Assembly: GCA_001513105.1 (NCBI GenBank)
Contig: LFSH01000030.1
Span: forward strand, 1-45,479
DNA: 45,479 nucleotides
DNA from: Clostridiales bacterium DTU070
Lineage (GTDB): Bacteria > Bacillota > Clostridia > DSM-8532
Reading direction: 5' to 3'
Of this stretch, positions 25,537 to 33,945 are shown in pieces; the first letter of the stretch is position 1, and the number at the start of each line of letters is the position of its first letter. The notes beneath the pieces were generated by a model, which was not told the origin of the DNA, made no database searches, and worked only from the letters and a program-made list of their open reading frames with translations. The position numbers and the translations under genes were made by a program.

Positions 25537-26604
25537 ATGGATATAAAAGAATATGGATGGGATGAGTATTTTGAAAATGAGTGGAGAAGTAACCCCACCG
25601 ACGGTATGTTCCCCGGTAGAATAACTGCAGATTACGGTCAGATGTTCCGGGTGGTTTCTGCTCACGGCGAACAGCTGGCAAAAAGACCCGCATGCAGGCA
25701 TGGCAACTCCATGCAACTGGCGGTTGGAGACTGGGTGGCTCTGAAAAGGCTTTCTGAAGACGGGCAGTTTCAGATAATGCTTGCCCTGAAAAGGAAAACG
25801 AAATTCTCAAGGTTTGCAGCAGGAGGTGAAGTAAAGGAACAGATTGTTGCAGCAAATGTTGATACCGTTTTCCTTATGCAGTCACTAAACAGGGATTTTA
25901 ATATGAGAAGGCTTGAGAGATACCTGATCGCTGCCTGGGAAAGCGGCGCTCAGCCTGTTGTAGTACTGAGCAAGGCCGATTGCTGTGAAAATGCAGACGA
26001 AAAGATTGCAGTTGTATATAATACCGCACCGGGCGTTGATGTTCACGCAATCAGTTGTGTAACAGGGGAAGGAATCGGAGACATAAAAAAGTACTTTACA
26101 ACAGGGAAAACGGTGGCGTTGCTTGGTTCATCCGGTGTCGGAAAATCCACATTGGTTAACACTCTTGCAGGCAGGGAGCTTCTGAAAACCGGGGAAATCC
26201 GGGAGAATGACAGCAGGGGAAGGCATACCACAACCCACAGGGAACTCCTGCTGCTGCCCGAAGGAGGCCTGATCCTGGATACCCCGGGAATGCGGGAACT
26301 GTCCATATGGGACGCAGATACCGGTATGGAGATGATGTTTTCCGACGTGGAGGAGCTTGCCAGGCTGTGCCGTTTCAGCGACTGCAGGCACCAGAGCGAA
26401 CCCGGATGCGCTGTAAAAGAAGCTCTTCGGACCGGCGAACTTGACATGGAAAGATGGAACAGCTGGTTGAAACTGCAAAAGGAACAGAAACACCTAAAGG
26501 GCAGAAAGGAAGCAAAACTGTTGCTTCAGCAAAAGAAGCAGGGAAAATTTGCGGCAAAGTCCCGGAAAGAGTTTTATGAAGGAGGAGCAAGACATGAATA
26601 TTAA
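25537..26604 (+). CDS. rsgA: RsgA, ribosome small-subunit-dependent GTPase
   Basis: A 355-residue circularly permuted GTPase that checks late 30S subunit assembly. An OB-fold N-terminal domain (to about 110) is followed by G4 VVLSKAD, then G1 GSSGVGKSTLVN, G2 RHTTTHREL and G3 DTPGMREL; the C-terminal zinc domain shows C-x5-C-x1-H-x5-C (CRFSDCRHQSEPGC). The tail is Lys-rich. At 355 residues it is longer than the usual ~295-residue clostridial RsgA, so it may be a second, inducible copy. Start ATG 25537 lies beyond the leader terminators; its stop overlaps the acetyltransferase by 11 bases. Confidence 0.92.
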   Translation: MDIKEYGWDEYFENEWRSNPTDGMFPGRITADYGQMFRVVSAHGEQLAKRPACRHGNSMQLAVGDWVALKRLSEDGQFQIMLALKRKTKFSRFAAGGEVKEQIVAANVDTVFLMQSLNRDFNMRRLERYLIAAWESGAQPVVVLSKADCCENADEKIAVVYNTAPGVDVHAISCVTGEGIGDIKKYFTTGKTVALLGSSGVGKSTLVNTLAGRELLKTGEIRENDSRGRHTTTHRELLLLPEGGLILDTPGMRELSIWDADTGMEMMFSDVEELARLCRFSDCRHQSEPGCAVKEALRTGELDMERWNSWLKLQKEQKHLKGRKEAKLLLQQKKQGKFAAKSRKEFYEGGARHEY

Positions 26605-27565
26605 AATCAGAAGTGAAAAAATATCGGATTACAGTAGTATTGCCATAGTCAATTACGAGGCATTCATGGGACTGAATACCTGTAAGCAATATGTTTCAGA
26701 ACCTGTAATGGTTGATTTGTTAAGGAACAATTTGTTGTTCGATCCTGAATTGTCCCTGGTTGCGGAGGTTGAAGGCAGGGTTGCCGGTCACGCGCTGTTT
26801 TCTCCGTTCAGATTTATTGTATCAGGCAATGTACAGCCGGGGGTAATGCTTGCTCCATTGGCTGTAAAGCCTGAATTTCAGAATAAGGGGATAGGCAGCG
26901 CGCTTGTAGAAGAAGGCCACAGGATAGCCAAGGAAAAAGGATTCACGTTATCACTGCTTTGCGGACATGATAATTATTATCCAAGATTCGGTTACAAAAC
27001 CCGGATGTTTTCGCTTACCGGTATAAAGGCATATGTTTGTTTTAAAGATTTTGACGGCGAAGGTATCTCTGAAAGGGCTGTGCGTGAATGCGATATTGAC
27101 TGGATAACAGAAGCATGGAATAAGGGGCATTCATCCGATTCGCTTGCAATTTTCCCGGGTAAAAACATAAGTGACTGGAGCAGCTACAGCAAAAGGAGCC
27201 GGTGTTCTGTTATAACAAAAGATGGTAAGGTTTTGGGTTACGTGAGAGTTGCAGATTCCGATATACCTGATGTAAGGGAATTACTGGCCGATAGTGAGAA
27301 TATCCCGGATATCCTGGCCTACGTTGCATGGAAAAAATACGGCCGGGCTGAAGGGGAGATTAAAGTCGCAGGAACGGCTGAAAAGTTCAGCAGCATTGTT
27401 TCAGAGAACCTTACCGTTGCCGATGACATAGCAGCCTACAGCGCATATATGATCAAAGTTCTGGACGATAACAGCCCGGTTGTGGAATACTGCGACGGGG
27501 TGGAAAAAGGTATAATAAAACCGGGCGTTATTTCGTTCCACCCTGTATTTGATTTGGACGACTAA
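26594..27565 (+). CDS. GNAT-family N-acetyltransferase
   Basis: A 323-residue protein. The N-terminal ~160 residues are a GNAT domain with MLAPLAVKPEFQNKGIGSALVEEG (motif A, acetyl-CoA pyrophosphate loop QNKGIGSA), preceded by VAEVEGRVAGHALFS and followed by LLCGHDNYYPRFGYKT. The C-terminal half may be a second, degenerate GNAT fold, as in Eis-like and mycothiol-synthase-like enzymes. ATG 26594 follows GGAGGAG, which lies inside the end of rsgA. Coupling with rsgA under the attenuator leader suggests a ribosome- or drug-directed acetylation; the substrate is unknown. Confidence 0.82.
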   Translation: MNIKIRSEKISDYSSIAIVNYEAFMGLNTCKQYVSEPVMVDLLRNNLLFDPELSLVAEVEGRVAGHALFSPFRFIVSGNVQPGVMLAPLAVKPEFQNKGIGSALVEEGHRIAKEKGFTLSLLCGHDNYYPRFGYKTRMFSLTGIKAYVCFKDFDGEGISERAVRECDIDWITEAWNKGHSSDSLAIFPGKNISDWSSYSKRSRCSVITKDGKVLGYVRVADSDIPDVRELLADSENIPDILAYVAWKKYGRAEGEIKVAGTAEKFSSIVSENLTVADDIAAYSAYMIKVLDDNSPVVEYCDGVEKGIIKPGVISFHPVFDLDD

Positions 27566-27800
27566 AGCCGGCAGGACGGTCCTTCCTGCCCGGAAAGCCG
27601 CAAAAGCCAGGCAGAATTTCTCAAAACCATGGGAACAGGTTTCCGGAAAGCACAAAAAAACGGGGGAGTGCCAGGTAAAGAAGGGGAGGAGGACAGAACC
27701 CTTGTCCCGGCAGGAAACCGTGGGAATGGGCTGTCTCCTGTCCCCGTATTTGATGCGGGCAGGAACTTATAACTAAAAACAGGAATTGGAGGGATAAGTC
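27566..27800. other. Intergenic region with GGCAGGA hairpin
   Basis: No gene. GGCAGGA (27570-27576) pairs with TCCTGCC (27584-27590) directly after the acetyltransferase stop; no T-run follows. Further G/C-rich CCTGTCCCCG-type text near 27738 resembles the GGGACA hairpins at 28174-28402. Confidence 0.4.
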
Positions 27801-28148
27801 TTGAAAATAGCAAATTACTATGAGAAAGAGCCCAGGCTCACAACCAGTCATAATGGAAATGGCTTACTGAAAGACGTTGTATTGTTCAGCGAAAATGACT
27901 TTCAGACAAACCTGAGGTTTTTCCGGTATATGGTATTGCCTGCAGGCACATCCATCGGCTTTCATAAACACGGCGATAATGAAGAGTTATATGTCATTCT
28001 GAAGGGAAATGGCCTTATGAAAGTCAATGATGAAGAAATACAGGTAAAATCCGGCGATGTAATTGTCAATCAGCCTTTTGACAGCCATGGCCTGGTTAAT
28101 AACTCGGACTCAGACCTCGAGATACTGGTATTCGAAGTAACCAGGTAG
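27801..28148 (+). CDS. Single-domain cupin protein
   Basis: A 115-residue cupin_2 protein. Motif 1 is seen as GFHKHGDNEELYVILKGNG (metal ligands His, His, Glu) and motif 2 as GDVIVNQPFDSHGLVN (His). Start TTG 27801 after GGAGGGA. Such small cupins are sugar or metabolite isomerases/dioxygenases or sensors; nothing narrows this one. It is monocistronic, with the repeat-rich gap after it. Confidence 0.85.
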   Translation: MKIANYYEKEPRLTTSHNGNGLLKDVVLFSENDFQTNLRFFRYMVLPAGTSIGFHKHGDNEELYVILKGNGLMKVNDEEIQVKSGDVIVNQPFDSHGLVNNSDSDLEILVFEVTR

Positions 28149-28421
28149 AACAGGCTGCGGAAAAAGTCCGAGGGGGGACAGTTGCGTGTCCCCTGTCCTG
28201 GTTCCTGATAGTTGAGGCCTTATCAATGCCGGCAGCGGGACGGCTCCTTCCGTCCCATACCTTTAGGGCTTGAATTATCACGATAATAATGCAATAATAA
28301 ACTGGTAATAACAGGCAGGTTTAAAATGCAACGGGGCAGCTGCTTTGTCCCTGATAATTAACTGATTTACGGGCATTAGCGGGACAAGGTACCTGTCCCG
28401 CTTAACCGATTGAGGAGGGGA
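28149..28421. repeat. Cluster of GGGACA/TGTCCC stem-loops
   Basis: Three perfect hairpins in a gene-free gap: GGGGACA/TGTCCCC (28174-28180, 28187-28193), GGGACGG/CCGTCCC (28237-28243, 28250-28256) and AGCGGGACA/TGTCCCGCT (28378-28386, 28394-28402). They share the GGGAC core with G/C-rich text after the acetyltransferase gene, so they look like a small dispersed REP-type repeat. Confidence 0.65.
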
Positions 28422-28453
28422 TTGAAATTATTATAAGAAAGCTGGCTGTATTT

Positions 28454-29188
28454 TTGGTGACTTTTGCTGTTATGGCTATCCTGATGTTACTGGGACTAAA
28501 GGTTATTCCCGCAGCGATAATTACATTTCTGACGGTAGTGTCCATATACATAATAATAGCCGTAACAAGCAATAAAAGAAGATTAAGTCTGCTGGATGAA
28601 AAGTGCGATCCCGAAGAATTTCTGGCAGCAACAGAGAAGCAGAAACAGGTCATGAAAAAAGAAGACCCGAAAATCGAGGCTTACCTGGATATCAACAGGG
28701 CGGTTGCATTTATTTCAATGGGCAGGTTTGACGAAGCAAAAAAAATTCTGCTCCTTATAGACAAGGAGGCATTATCCCATAAAAACGGTTCATTGTTTGC
28801 CTATACAGTCAACCTGATTGTTTGTTACTATGAACTGGGAGAGATCGACAGCGCCGAAGAGTTGTTTGAAACACAGATGCCTGTTCTTCCCCCGGTAAAT
28901 AAAAGAATGGAGCTTTTCGCAAAGATTCTTGTGGCTGAAAGGCTTTTTTTCCTGAAAAGATACGGCGAAAGCCGCGAACATTTTGAAAGGCTGCTGAATG
29001 AAAAGAAACTGAGTAAACGCAGCCGCCTTGAAATACTGTACCGGCTGGCGCAGATGGATGAACTTGATGGGAATGCAGAAGCCGCTTTCAAGAAATACAA
29101 AAAGATTGCCGATTACGGGAATAAACTGTGGATAGCTGAAAAGGCAAGGGAAAAATGCGGAAATATGCCGGTTAACCAGGTTTATTAA
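28454..29188 (+). CDS. Membrane-anchored TPR protein, start uncertain
   Basis: At least 244 residues: a hydrophobic N-terminus (two closely spaced segments, about 1-37) followed by TPR-like helical repeats (INRAVAFISMGRFDEAKKIL, YELGEIDSAEELF, FLKRYGESREHFERLL). The listed start TTG 28454 cuts into the first hydrophobic segment. AGGAGGGG at 28413-28420 points to a start near 28422, but the TTG there reads only MKLL before TAA; one extra base would fuse MKLL to IRKLAVFLV of this frame. So either a one-base deletion or a non-standard ATT start at 28427/28430 is likely. Confidence 0.7.
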   Translation: MVTFAVMAILMLLGLKVIPAAIITFLTVVSIYIIIAVTSNKRRLSLLDEKCDPEEFLAATEKQKQVMKKEDPKIEAYLDINRAVAFISMGRFDEAKKILLLIDKEALSHKNGSLFAYTVNLIVCYYELGEIDSAEELFETQMPVLPPVNKRMELFAKILVAERLFFLKRYGESREHFERLLNEKKLSKRSRLEILYRLAQMDELDGNAEAAFKKYKKIADYGNKLWIAEKAREKCGNMPVNQVY

Positions 29189-29306
29189 AATCCTGCATTG
29201 GTATATAATCAATAATGTGACTTAACCGGTATAAGGCACAGGTACAGCACAACCGCAGTTTTGCTGTTATCTTTGCCGAATTTTTTCAACGGATGGAGGG
29301 TGGAAC

Positions 29307-29969
29307 ATGGCAAAATATCGTTGTTCAGTATGCGGGTATATTTATGAAGGAGAACTCACAGAGGACTTTAAATGCCCAAGGTGCAGGAAACCGGCTTCTT
29401 TCTTCGTAAAGATTGAAGAGAAAAAAGAGAGCAAAAATCCCTACGCCGGGACAAAAACCGAGAAAAACCTGATGGAGGCTTTTGCAGGTGAAAGCCAGGC
29501 AAGAAACAAGTATACATATTTTGCCCAGGTAGCGCAGAGAGAAGGATACGAGCAATTGGCCGAGATTTTTCTTACCACTGCAAGGAACGAGCAGGAACAT
29601 GCCCGTATTTGGTTCGAAGAGCTCGGAAATATCGGAAATACTGCTGAAAACCTTTTACATGCGGCAGAGGGTGAAAACTACGAATGGACCGACATGTATA
29701 CACGCTTTGCGAAGGATGCCGAGGAAGAAGGCTTTACCGAACTGGCGGAGAAATTCCGGAAGGTGGCTGCAATTGAAAAAGCCCATGAAGAGCGCTACCG
29801 CAAGCTGTTAAAAAATGTTGAGATGCAGCAGGTGTTTGAAAAAAGTGAAGAAACGATGTGGGAATGCTGTGTATGCGGGCACATCGTTATTGGTAAAAAA
29901 GCCCCGGAAGTTTGCCCGGTGTGCTCGTATTCAAAAAACTATTTTGAAGTGAGAAAAGAAAATTATTAA
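29307..29969 (+). CDS. rbr: Rubrerythrin with rubredoxin-like domains at both ends
   Basis: A 220-residue peroxide-scavenging di-iron protein. N-terminal short rubredoxin (C6-x2-C9, C23-x2-C26), central ferritin-like four-helix domain with [21 protein letters not shown] and [10 protein letters not shown] supplying the Glu/His iron ligands, and a C-terminal rubredoxin (CCVCG...CPVC). Electrons flow from the rubredoxin sites to the di-iron centre to reduce hydrogen peroxide to water. Two Fe(SCys)4 sites per chain are less common than one. ATG 29307 follows GGAGGGTGG. Confidence 0.93.
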   Translation: MAKYRCSVCGYIYEGELTEDFKCPRCRKPASFFVKIEEKKESKNPYAGTKTEKNLMEAFAGESQARNKYTYFAQVAQREGYEQLAEIFLTTARNEQEHARIWFEELGNIGNTAENLLHAAEGENYEWTDMYTRFAKDAEEEGFTELAEKFRKVAAIEKAHEERYRKLLKNVEMQQVFEKSEETMWECCVCGHIVIGKKAPEVCPVCSYSKNYFEVRKENY

Positions 29970-30000
29970 AGTTCCTTAAAGACTGTAACCAAATTGACTG

Positions 30001-30031
30001 ATACCCGGTGTTATATTACAGCACCGGGTAT
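30001..30031 (+). terminator. Hairpin after the rubrerythrin gene
   Basis: ATACCCGGTG (30001-30010) pairs perfectly with CACCGGGTAT (30022-30031), followed by TTGGTT. A likely terminator with a poor T-run. Confidence 0.65.
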
Positions 30032-30103
30032 TTGGTTCGGAAGCAGAGCCGGTATTAATGTGATATTATTGATTCAAGTCAGAAAACCATGGGGGAAGAT
30101 CCT

Positions 30104-31150
30104 ATGAGGCCTTTATATTTTGAAAACGGGGTTTTAAAATTAATTGACCAGACAAAACTTCCTAATGAAACAATCTGGCACGAATACAGATCCTATGAAC
30201 AGGTGGCGGCGGCAATTAAAGACATGATTGTAAGGGGCGCTCCTGCAATAGGAGTTACTGCCGCCTACGGAATGGTTATTGGAATTAACGTCATTAACAC
30301 TGGGGATAAGGATGAATTTTTCGAAAAACTTGAACACATTGCCTCAGTGATGAAAAATACAAGGCCGACAGCCGTCAACCTGTTCTGGGCTGTGGACAGG
30401 ATAGTGAGGAAGGCCCAAGAGAACAAGGACAGGAGCATCGATGAAATAAAAGAGGAAATACTCCGGGAAGCCAAAAGAATGGATCAGGAGGACGTGGAAA
30501 GCAACCGCAGGATAGGTGAGTTCGGAAACCGGCTTATAAACCCTAAGGACACCATCCTAACCCATTGCAATGCAGGCAGCCTTGCCACCTGCGACTACGG
30601 TACGGCCCTGGGGGTAATCCGTGCCGCCCATGAAGCCGGAAAGGAAATCAGGGTGTTTGCGGATGAAACCCGTCCATATCTCCAGGGGGCAAGATTAACA
30701 GCTTATGAGCTTATGCAGGACGGGATTCCCGTTACACTTATCTGCGATAACATGGCCGGGTATTTTATGCGTAAGGGTGAAATAAACTGCTGCATTGTCG
30801 GTGCCGACAGAATTGCTTCTAACGGTGATACCGCTAATAAAATCGGAACATATACGATTGCCGTTCTTGCAAAGGAAAACAATATACCGTTTTATGTCGC
30901 TGCACCTGTTTCGACTATTGATTTCGGTATAAAAACCGGTGAAGAGATAATTATTGAGGAGAGAAACCACAGGGAGGTTACTCATATCGGTGATATCCAG
31001 CTTGCACCCAAAGGAGTTGATGTAAGAAACCCGGCATTCGACGTCACACCGAACCGCTATATCACTGCCATCATAACAGAACGGGGAATACTGTACCCGC
31101 CGTTTGAGGAGAGTATCAAAAGCCTTGCCCGAACGGCAAACCCGCGCTGA
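30104..31150 (+). CDS. mtnA: MtnA, methylthioribose-1-phosphate isomerase
   Basis: A 348-residue member of the eIF2B-related isomerase family, converting 5-methylthioribose 1-phosphate to the ribulose form in methionine salvage (or in related pentose salvage). MIVRGAPAIGVTAAYG, LTHCNAGSLATCDYGTALG (catalytic Cys), FADETRPYLQGARLTAYEL, DNMAGYFM and VGADRIASNGDTANKIGTY (catalytic Asp) are all present. Start at ATG 30104, 10 bases after GGGGGAAG; an ATG at 30089 overlaps that signal. No other mtn gene lies nearby. Confidence 0.94.
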   Translation: MRPLYFENGVLKLIDQTKLPNETIWHEYRSYEQVAAAIKDMIVRGAPAIGVTAAYGMVIGINVINTGDKDEFFEKLEHIASVMKNTRPTAVNLFWAVDRIVRKAQENKDRSIDEIKEEILREAKRMDQEDVESNRRIGEFGNRLINPKDTILTHCNAGSLATCDYGTALGVIRAAHEAGKEIRVFADETRPYLQGARLTAYELMQDGIPVTLICDNMAGYFMRKGEINCCIVGADRIASNGDTANKIGTYTIAVLAKENNIPFYVAAPVSTIDFGIKTGEEIIIEERNHREVTHIGDIQLAPKGVDVRNPAFDVTPNRYITAIITERGILYPPFEESIKSLARTANPR

Positions 31151-31267
31151 AAGGCTTGATATTTGATCAGAAAGCTGATATAAAGTGATCATGAATATTT
31201 TCGGAGTATTCACTTGTATGATTTTTTTATTGACGTGCCGCAACGTGATAGGGAATAAGGTATACAG

Positions 31268-32464
31268 ATGAATGCATTAAAAGTACGGACCCGGTATGAA
31301 CACACAATATACGCCTGCTATATCGGATTTATTACCCAGGCGATTATAAATAATTTTGCACCGCTGCTGTTTTTGATATTTCAAAGTTCCTACGGGCTTA
31401 CCCTTGACAGGATTACCCTGATAACCACAACGAATTTCCTGGTACAGCTGCTAGTTGATTTGATTTCAACAAAACTGGTGGATAAAATTGGATACCGGGT
31501 ATCGGCGGTATGCGCCCACTTTTTTTCAGGAATTGGCCTGTTGGGGATGGCATTTTTACCCGATTTGACAGGAAATGCATATACAGGGCTTATAGTTTCG
31601 GCTGTGCTATATGCCATAGGCGGAGGCCTGAATGAAGTAATTATGAGCCCTATTGTTGAGGCGTGTCCCACCGAAAAAAAAGAGGCGGCAATGAGCCTGC
31701 TCCATTCCTTTTACTGCTGGGGACATGTCGGTGTGGTCCTTCTTTCCACCGCATTTTTCGCGTTATTTGGCATCAGCAACTGGAAAATACTTGCATGTAT
31801 CTGGGCAATTGTACCCTTTGCCAACCTGGTTTATTTCACGCAGGTTCCTTTGTATCCGATAGTTGACGGGGATAAGGGGCTGTCGGTTAAGGCTCTTTTC
31901 AGTAAGAGAATCTTTTGGTTTTTCATGCTTTTAATGGTATGCGCAGGAGCATCGGAACAGGCTATGAGCCAGTGGTCTTCAGCCTTTGCCGAATCAGGGC
32001 TTAAAGTATCAAAAGCAACGGGTGATTTGGCTGGACCCTGTACTTTTGCAGTATTAATGGGAACTGCCAGGGCTGTTTATGGGAAATACAGCGATCATCT
32101 GCCTCTTAAAAAGGTTATGATAATAAGTTCGGTATTGTGTATTGTCAGTTATTCTCTGGCTGCGTTGACGGGGAATGCCGTTCTTGCATTTATCGGCTGT
32201 GCCTTATGCGGCTTTTCAGTGGGCATTTTCTGGCCCGGGACATTCAGTATTGCTGTAAAAAGGCTTCCGACAGGCGGAACGGCGATGTATGCCCTTATGG
32301 CGCTTGCCGGTGATTTTGGATGTTCAGCCGGACCAACCCTTGTCGGGTTTGTCGCAAGCGCGAATGACGGCAGGTTAAGCGCCGGCCTTTCGGCAGCCAT
32401 GATATTTCCCGTACTGATGCTGGCCGGGCTGATGACACTGAAAAAAGCAAGGAATACCGGATAA
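31268..32464 (+). CDS. MFS transporter, FucP/sugar-type
   Basis: A 398-residue, ~12-segment major facilitator. The loop 2-3 signature is weak (TKLVDKIGYRVSA), as in FucP-like and other sugar/proton symporters; AYALMALAGDFGCSAGP-like text near the end fits helix 11. Its stop is 24 bases before the propeller protein at 32489, so the two likely function together, perhaps importing oligosaccharides or uronates. Confidence 0.8.
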   Translation: MNALKVRTRYEHTIYACYIGFITQAIINNFAPLLFLIFQSSYGLTLDRITLITTTNFLVQLLVDLISTKLVDKIGYRVSAVCAHFFSGIGLLGMAFLPDLTGNAYTGLIVSAVLYAIGGGLNEVIMSPIVEACPTEKKEAAMSLLHSFYCWGHVGVVLLSTAFFALFGISNWKILACIWAIVPFANLVYFTQVPLYPIVDGDKGLSVKALFSKRIFWFFMLLMVCAGASEQAMSQWSSAFAESGLKVSKATGDLAGPCTFAVLMGTARAVYGKYSDHLPLKKVMIISSVLCIVSYSLAALTGNAVLAFIGCALCGFSVGIFWPGTFSIAVKRLPTGGTAMYALMALAGDFGCSAGPTLVGFVASANDGRLSAGLSAAMIFPVLMLAGLMTLKKARNTG

Positions 32465-32488
32465 ATGATAAAAATGGGGGATTTTATT

Positions 32489-33529
32489 ATGAAAAAATAC
32501 ACTGTTTACAAGGATTCTGCAACAGGTTATGAAATACGCCAGTATACACATGGTCCTGAACGGTATACGAAGCTGTATTTCACAACCGAAAACTTTACCG
32601 CGGATGACCGTTATTTTTTCTGCAACAGGCAAATCCCGGAGGGAGGCAATGAAGTTTATAAGGGAAACGGTGAGATTCTGAAGGTTGAAGTTGAAACAGG
32701 GGAGATGAAGGTGATAGCAGGCAGTGAATACCGGGGCTTTGCGCTTGACCGGTCCGGGAATTACGGGGTAATGGTGAAAGGAAATATCGTATGCCGGTAC
32801 GACTGCGACACCGATCAGATAACCGAACTGGGCGCTCTTCCTGAAGGAGGCAGCATTACAGGACATCTCACAACCAGCAGGAGCGGCATGATTGTCTGCG
32901 GGTATAAGCAATGGAACTGCATTTATGCCCTGGTTATGTTTGATCCGAAAACAGGCAGGAGCGAGATTGTGTACCAGAGCGATTATAACCTTGGCCATGC
33001 ACAGGTTTGCCCAACCGATGAGAACACCATTTTTTTCATCCATGAAACAGGCGGTGATGCACTGCAGCGGATGTGGCTTTTTGACGTGAAAACATCCACC
33101 GCAAGGCCATACTATGTTGAAACCGAAGGCGATTGGATCACCCATGAAGTGTGGACCTCCGACGGGGAGAATATTGTTTTCATGAAACTGCCAAGGTACT
33201 TGATGATTGGTACAAAGGACGGCCATAATTTCCGTGTGGTTGCAGAGATAGAACAGATTCTGCATCCCGGCGTCTCATGCGACTCGAAGTGGTTCTGTGC
33301 CGACCGGATTGGTTACCTGGGGGTTGAAAGCCCCAACCTGATTTACCTGGTAAACGGTGAGACAGGAAATTACCTGGCAGTGGCAAATACCGATGCGCCA
33401 AAAACGGGAGCCGATCACATGCATCCTTCCTTCAACCGGAAAGGAGACATGATTCTGTTCAACCGGCCGTTTGACAATGGAACGACGCAGGTATGCCTTA
33501 TCGATCTTAATCAGCTTGAACGTCCGTAA
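32489..33529 (+). CDS. Oligogalacturonate-lyase-like beta-propeller protein
   Basis: A 346-residue protein made of repeated blades (GEILKVEVETGEMKVI, GRSEIVYQSDYNLGHAQVCP, DGENIVFMKL). Conserved histidines NLGHAQ, WITHEVW and DHMHPSFN resemble the Mn-binding His/Gln set of PL22 oligogalacturonate lyases, where HPHPSF is typical. No signal peptide, consistent with cytoplasmic action on imported oligomers. ATG 32489 follows GGGGGA. Lyase activity is likely but not certain; it may be a non-catalytic relative. Confidence 0.65.
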   Translation: MKKYTVYKDSATGYEIRQYTHGPERYTKLYFTTENFTADDRYFFCNRQIPEGGNEVYKGNGEILKVEVETGEMKVIAGSEYRGFALDRSGNYGVMVKGNIVCRYDCDTDQITELGALPEGGSITGHLTTSRSGMIVCGYKQWNCIYALVMFDPKTGRSEIVYQSDYNLGHAQVCPTDENTIFFIHETGGDALQRMWLFDVKTSTARPYYVETEGDWITHEVWTSDGENIVFMKLPRYLMIGTKDGHNFRVVAEIEQILHPGVSCDSKWFCADRIGYLGVESPNLIYLVNGETGNYLAVANTDAPKTGADHMHPSFNRKGDMILFNRPFDNGTTQVCLIDLNQLERP

Positions 33530-33536
33530 TAATTTT

Positions 33537-33619
33537 AAAGTTTCCTCGCATTGCATGATATTCCAAGCACTTGAATGTAAAGATATCATGCAATGCCCGG
33601 AAACAGTCGCCGCGTTTCC
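33537..33619. repeat. Stem-loop repeat, copy 1
   Basis: GCATTGCATGATAT (33548-33561) pairs perfectly with ATATCATGCAATGC (33583-33596), and outside it GTTTCC (33540-33545) with GGAAAC (33599-33604). The right arm plus the next 23 bases (33577-33619) is about 80% identical to 38586-38629. It begins 8 bases after a stop codon. Bases 33620-33694 are AT-rich without visible features. Confidence 0.75.
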
Positions 33620-33694
33620 CCAAGCTGATAAGCCTTAGAAGGTTGGACAAATTGTATAAAAATGTAATACAATTGCTTATGGGGAATGGCATAT

Positions 33695-33721
33695 GTGCAG
33701 TTCAATGCCCGGTACCAGGCT
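33695..33721 (+). repeat. Direct repeat of a coding segment, upstream copy
   Basis: 27 bases identical to 34466-34492, which encode VQFNARYQA in the gene at 34424. The upstream copy is not in an open gene and probably marks a partial duplication or rearrangement. Confidence 0.85.
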
Positions 33722-33945
33722 ATGAATACAAGAGCCGTCTTTCAAATCCCTTATTTTGTTTTATTATTACTATTATTTACCATTATAAATTAGTACGCTA
33801 CATTGTCAATGTTGCCTTTTTATAACATGGGATCCTCGTGACAGACAGATATTTTTACCATTATTGAAAACTTTGTAGTCTGAAATGCCATATTCGCTTA
33901 ATCAAATTGCGCATAGCAATAAATATTATTGGAGGTATAAAAACT

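Noticed and set aside
27549-27776. 75-residue frame between acetyltransferase and cupin
   Set aside because: It overlaps the acetyltransferase end and a hairpin, has no binding site and an Arg/Lys-rich unpatterned product.
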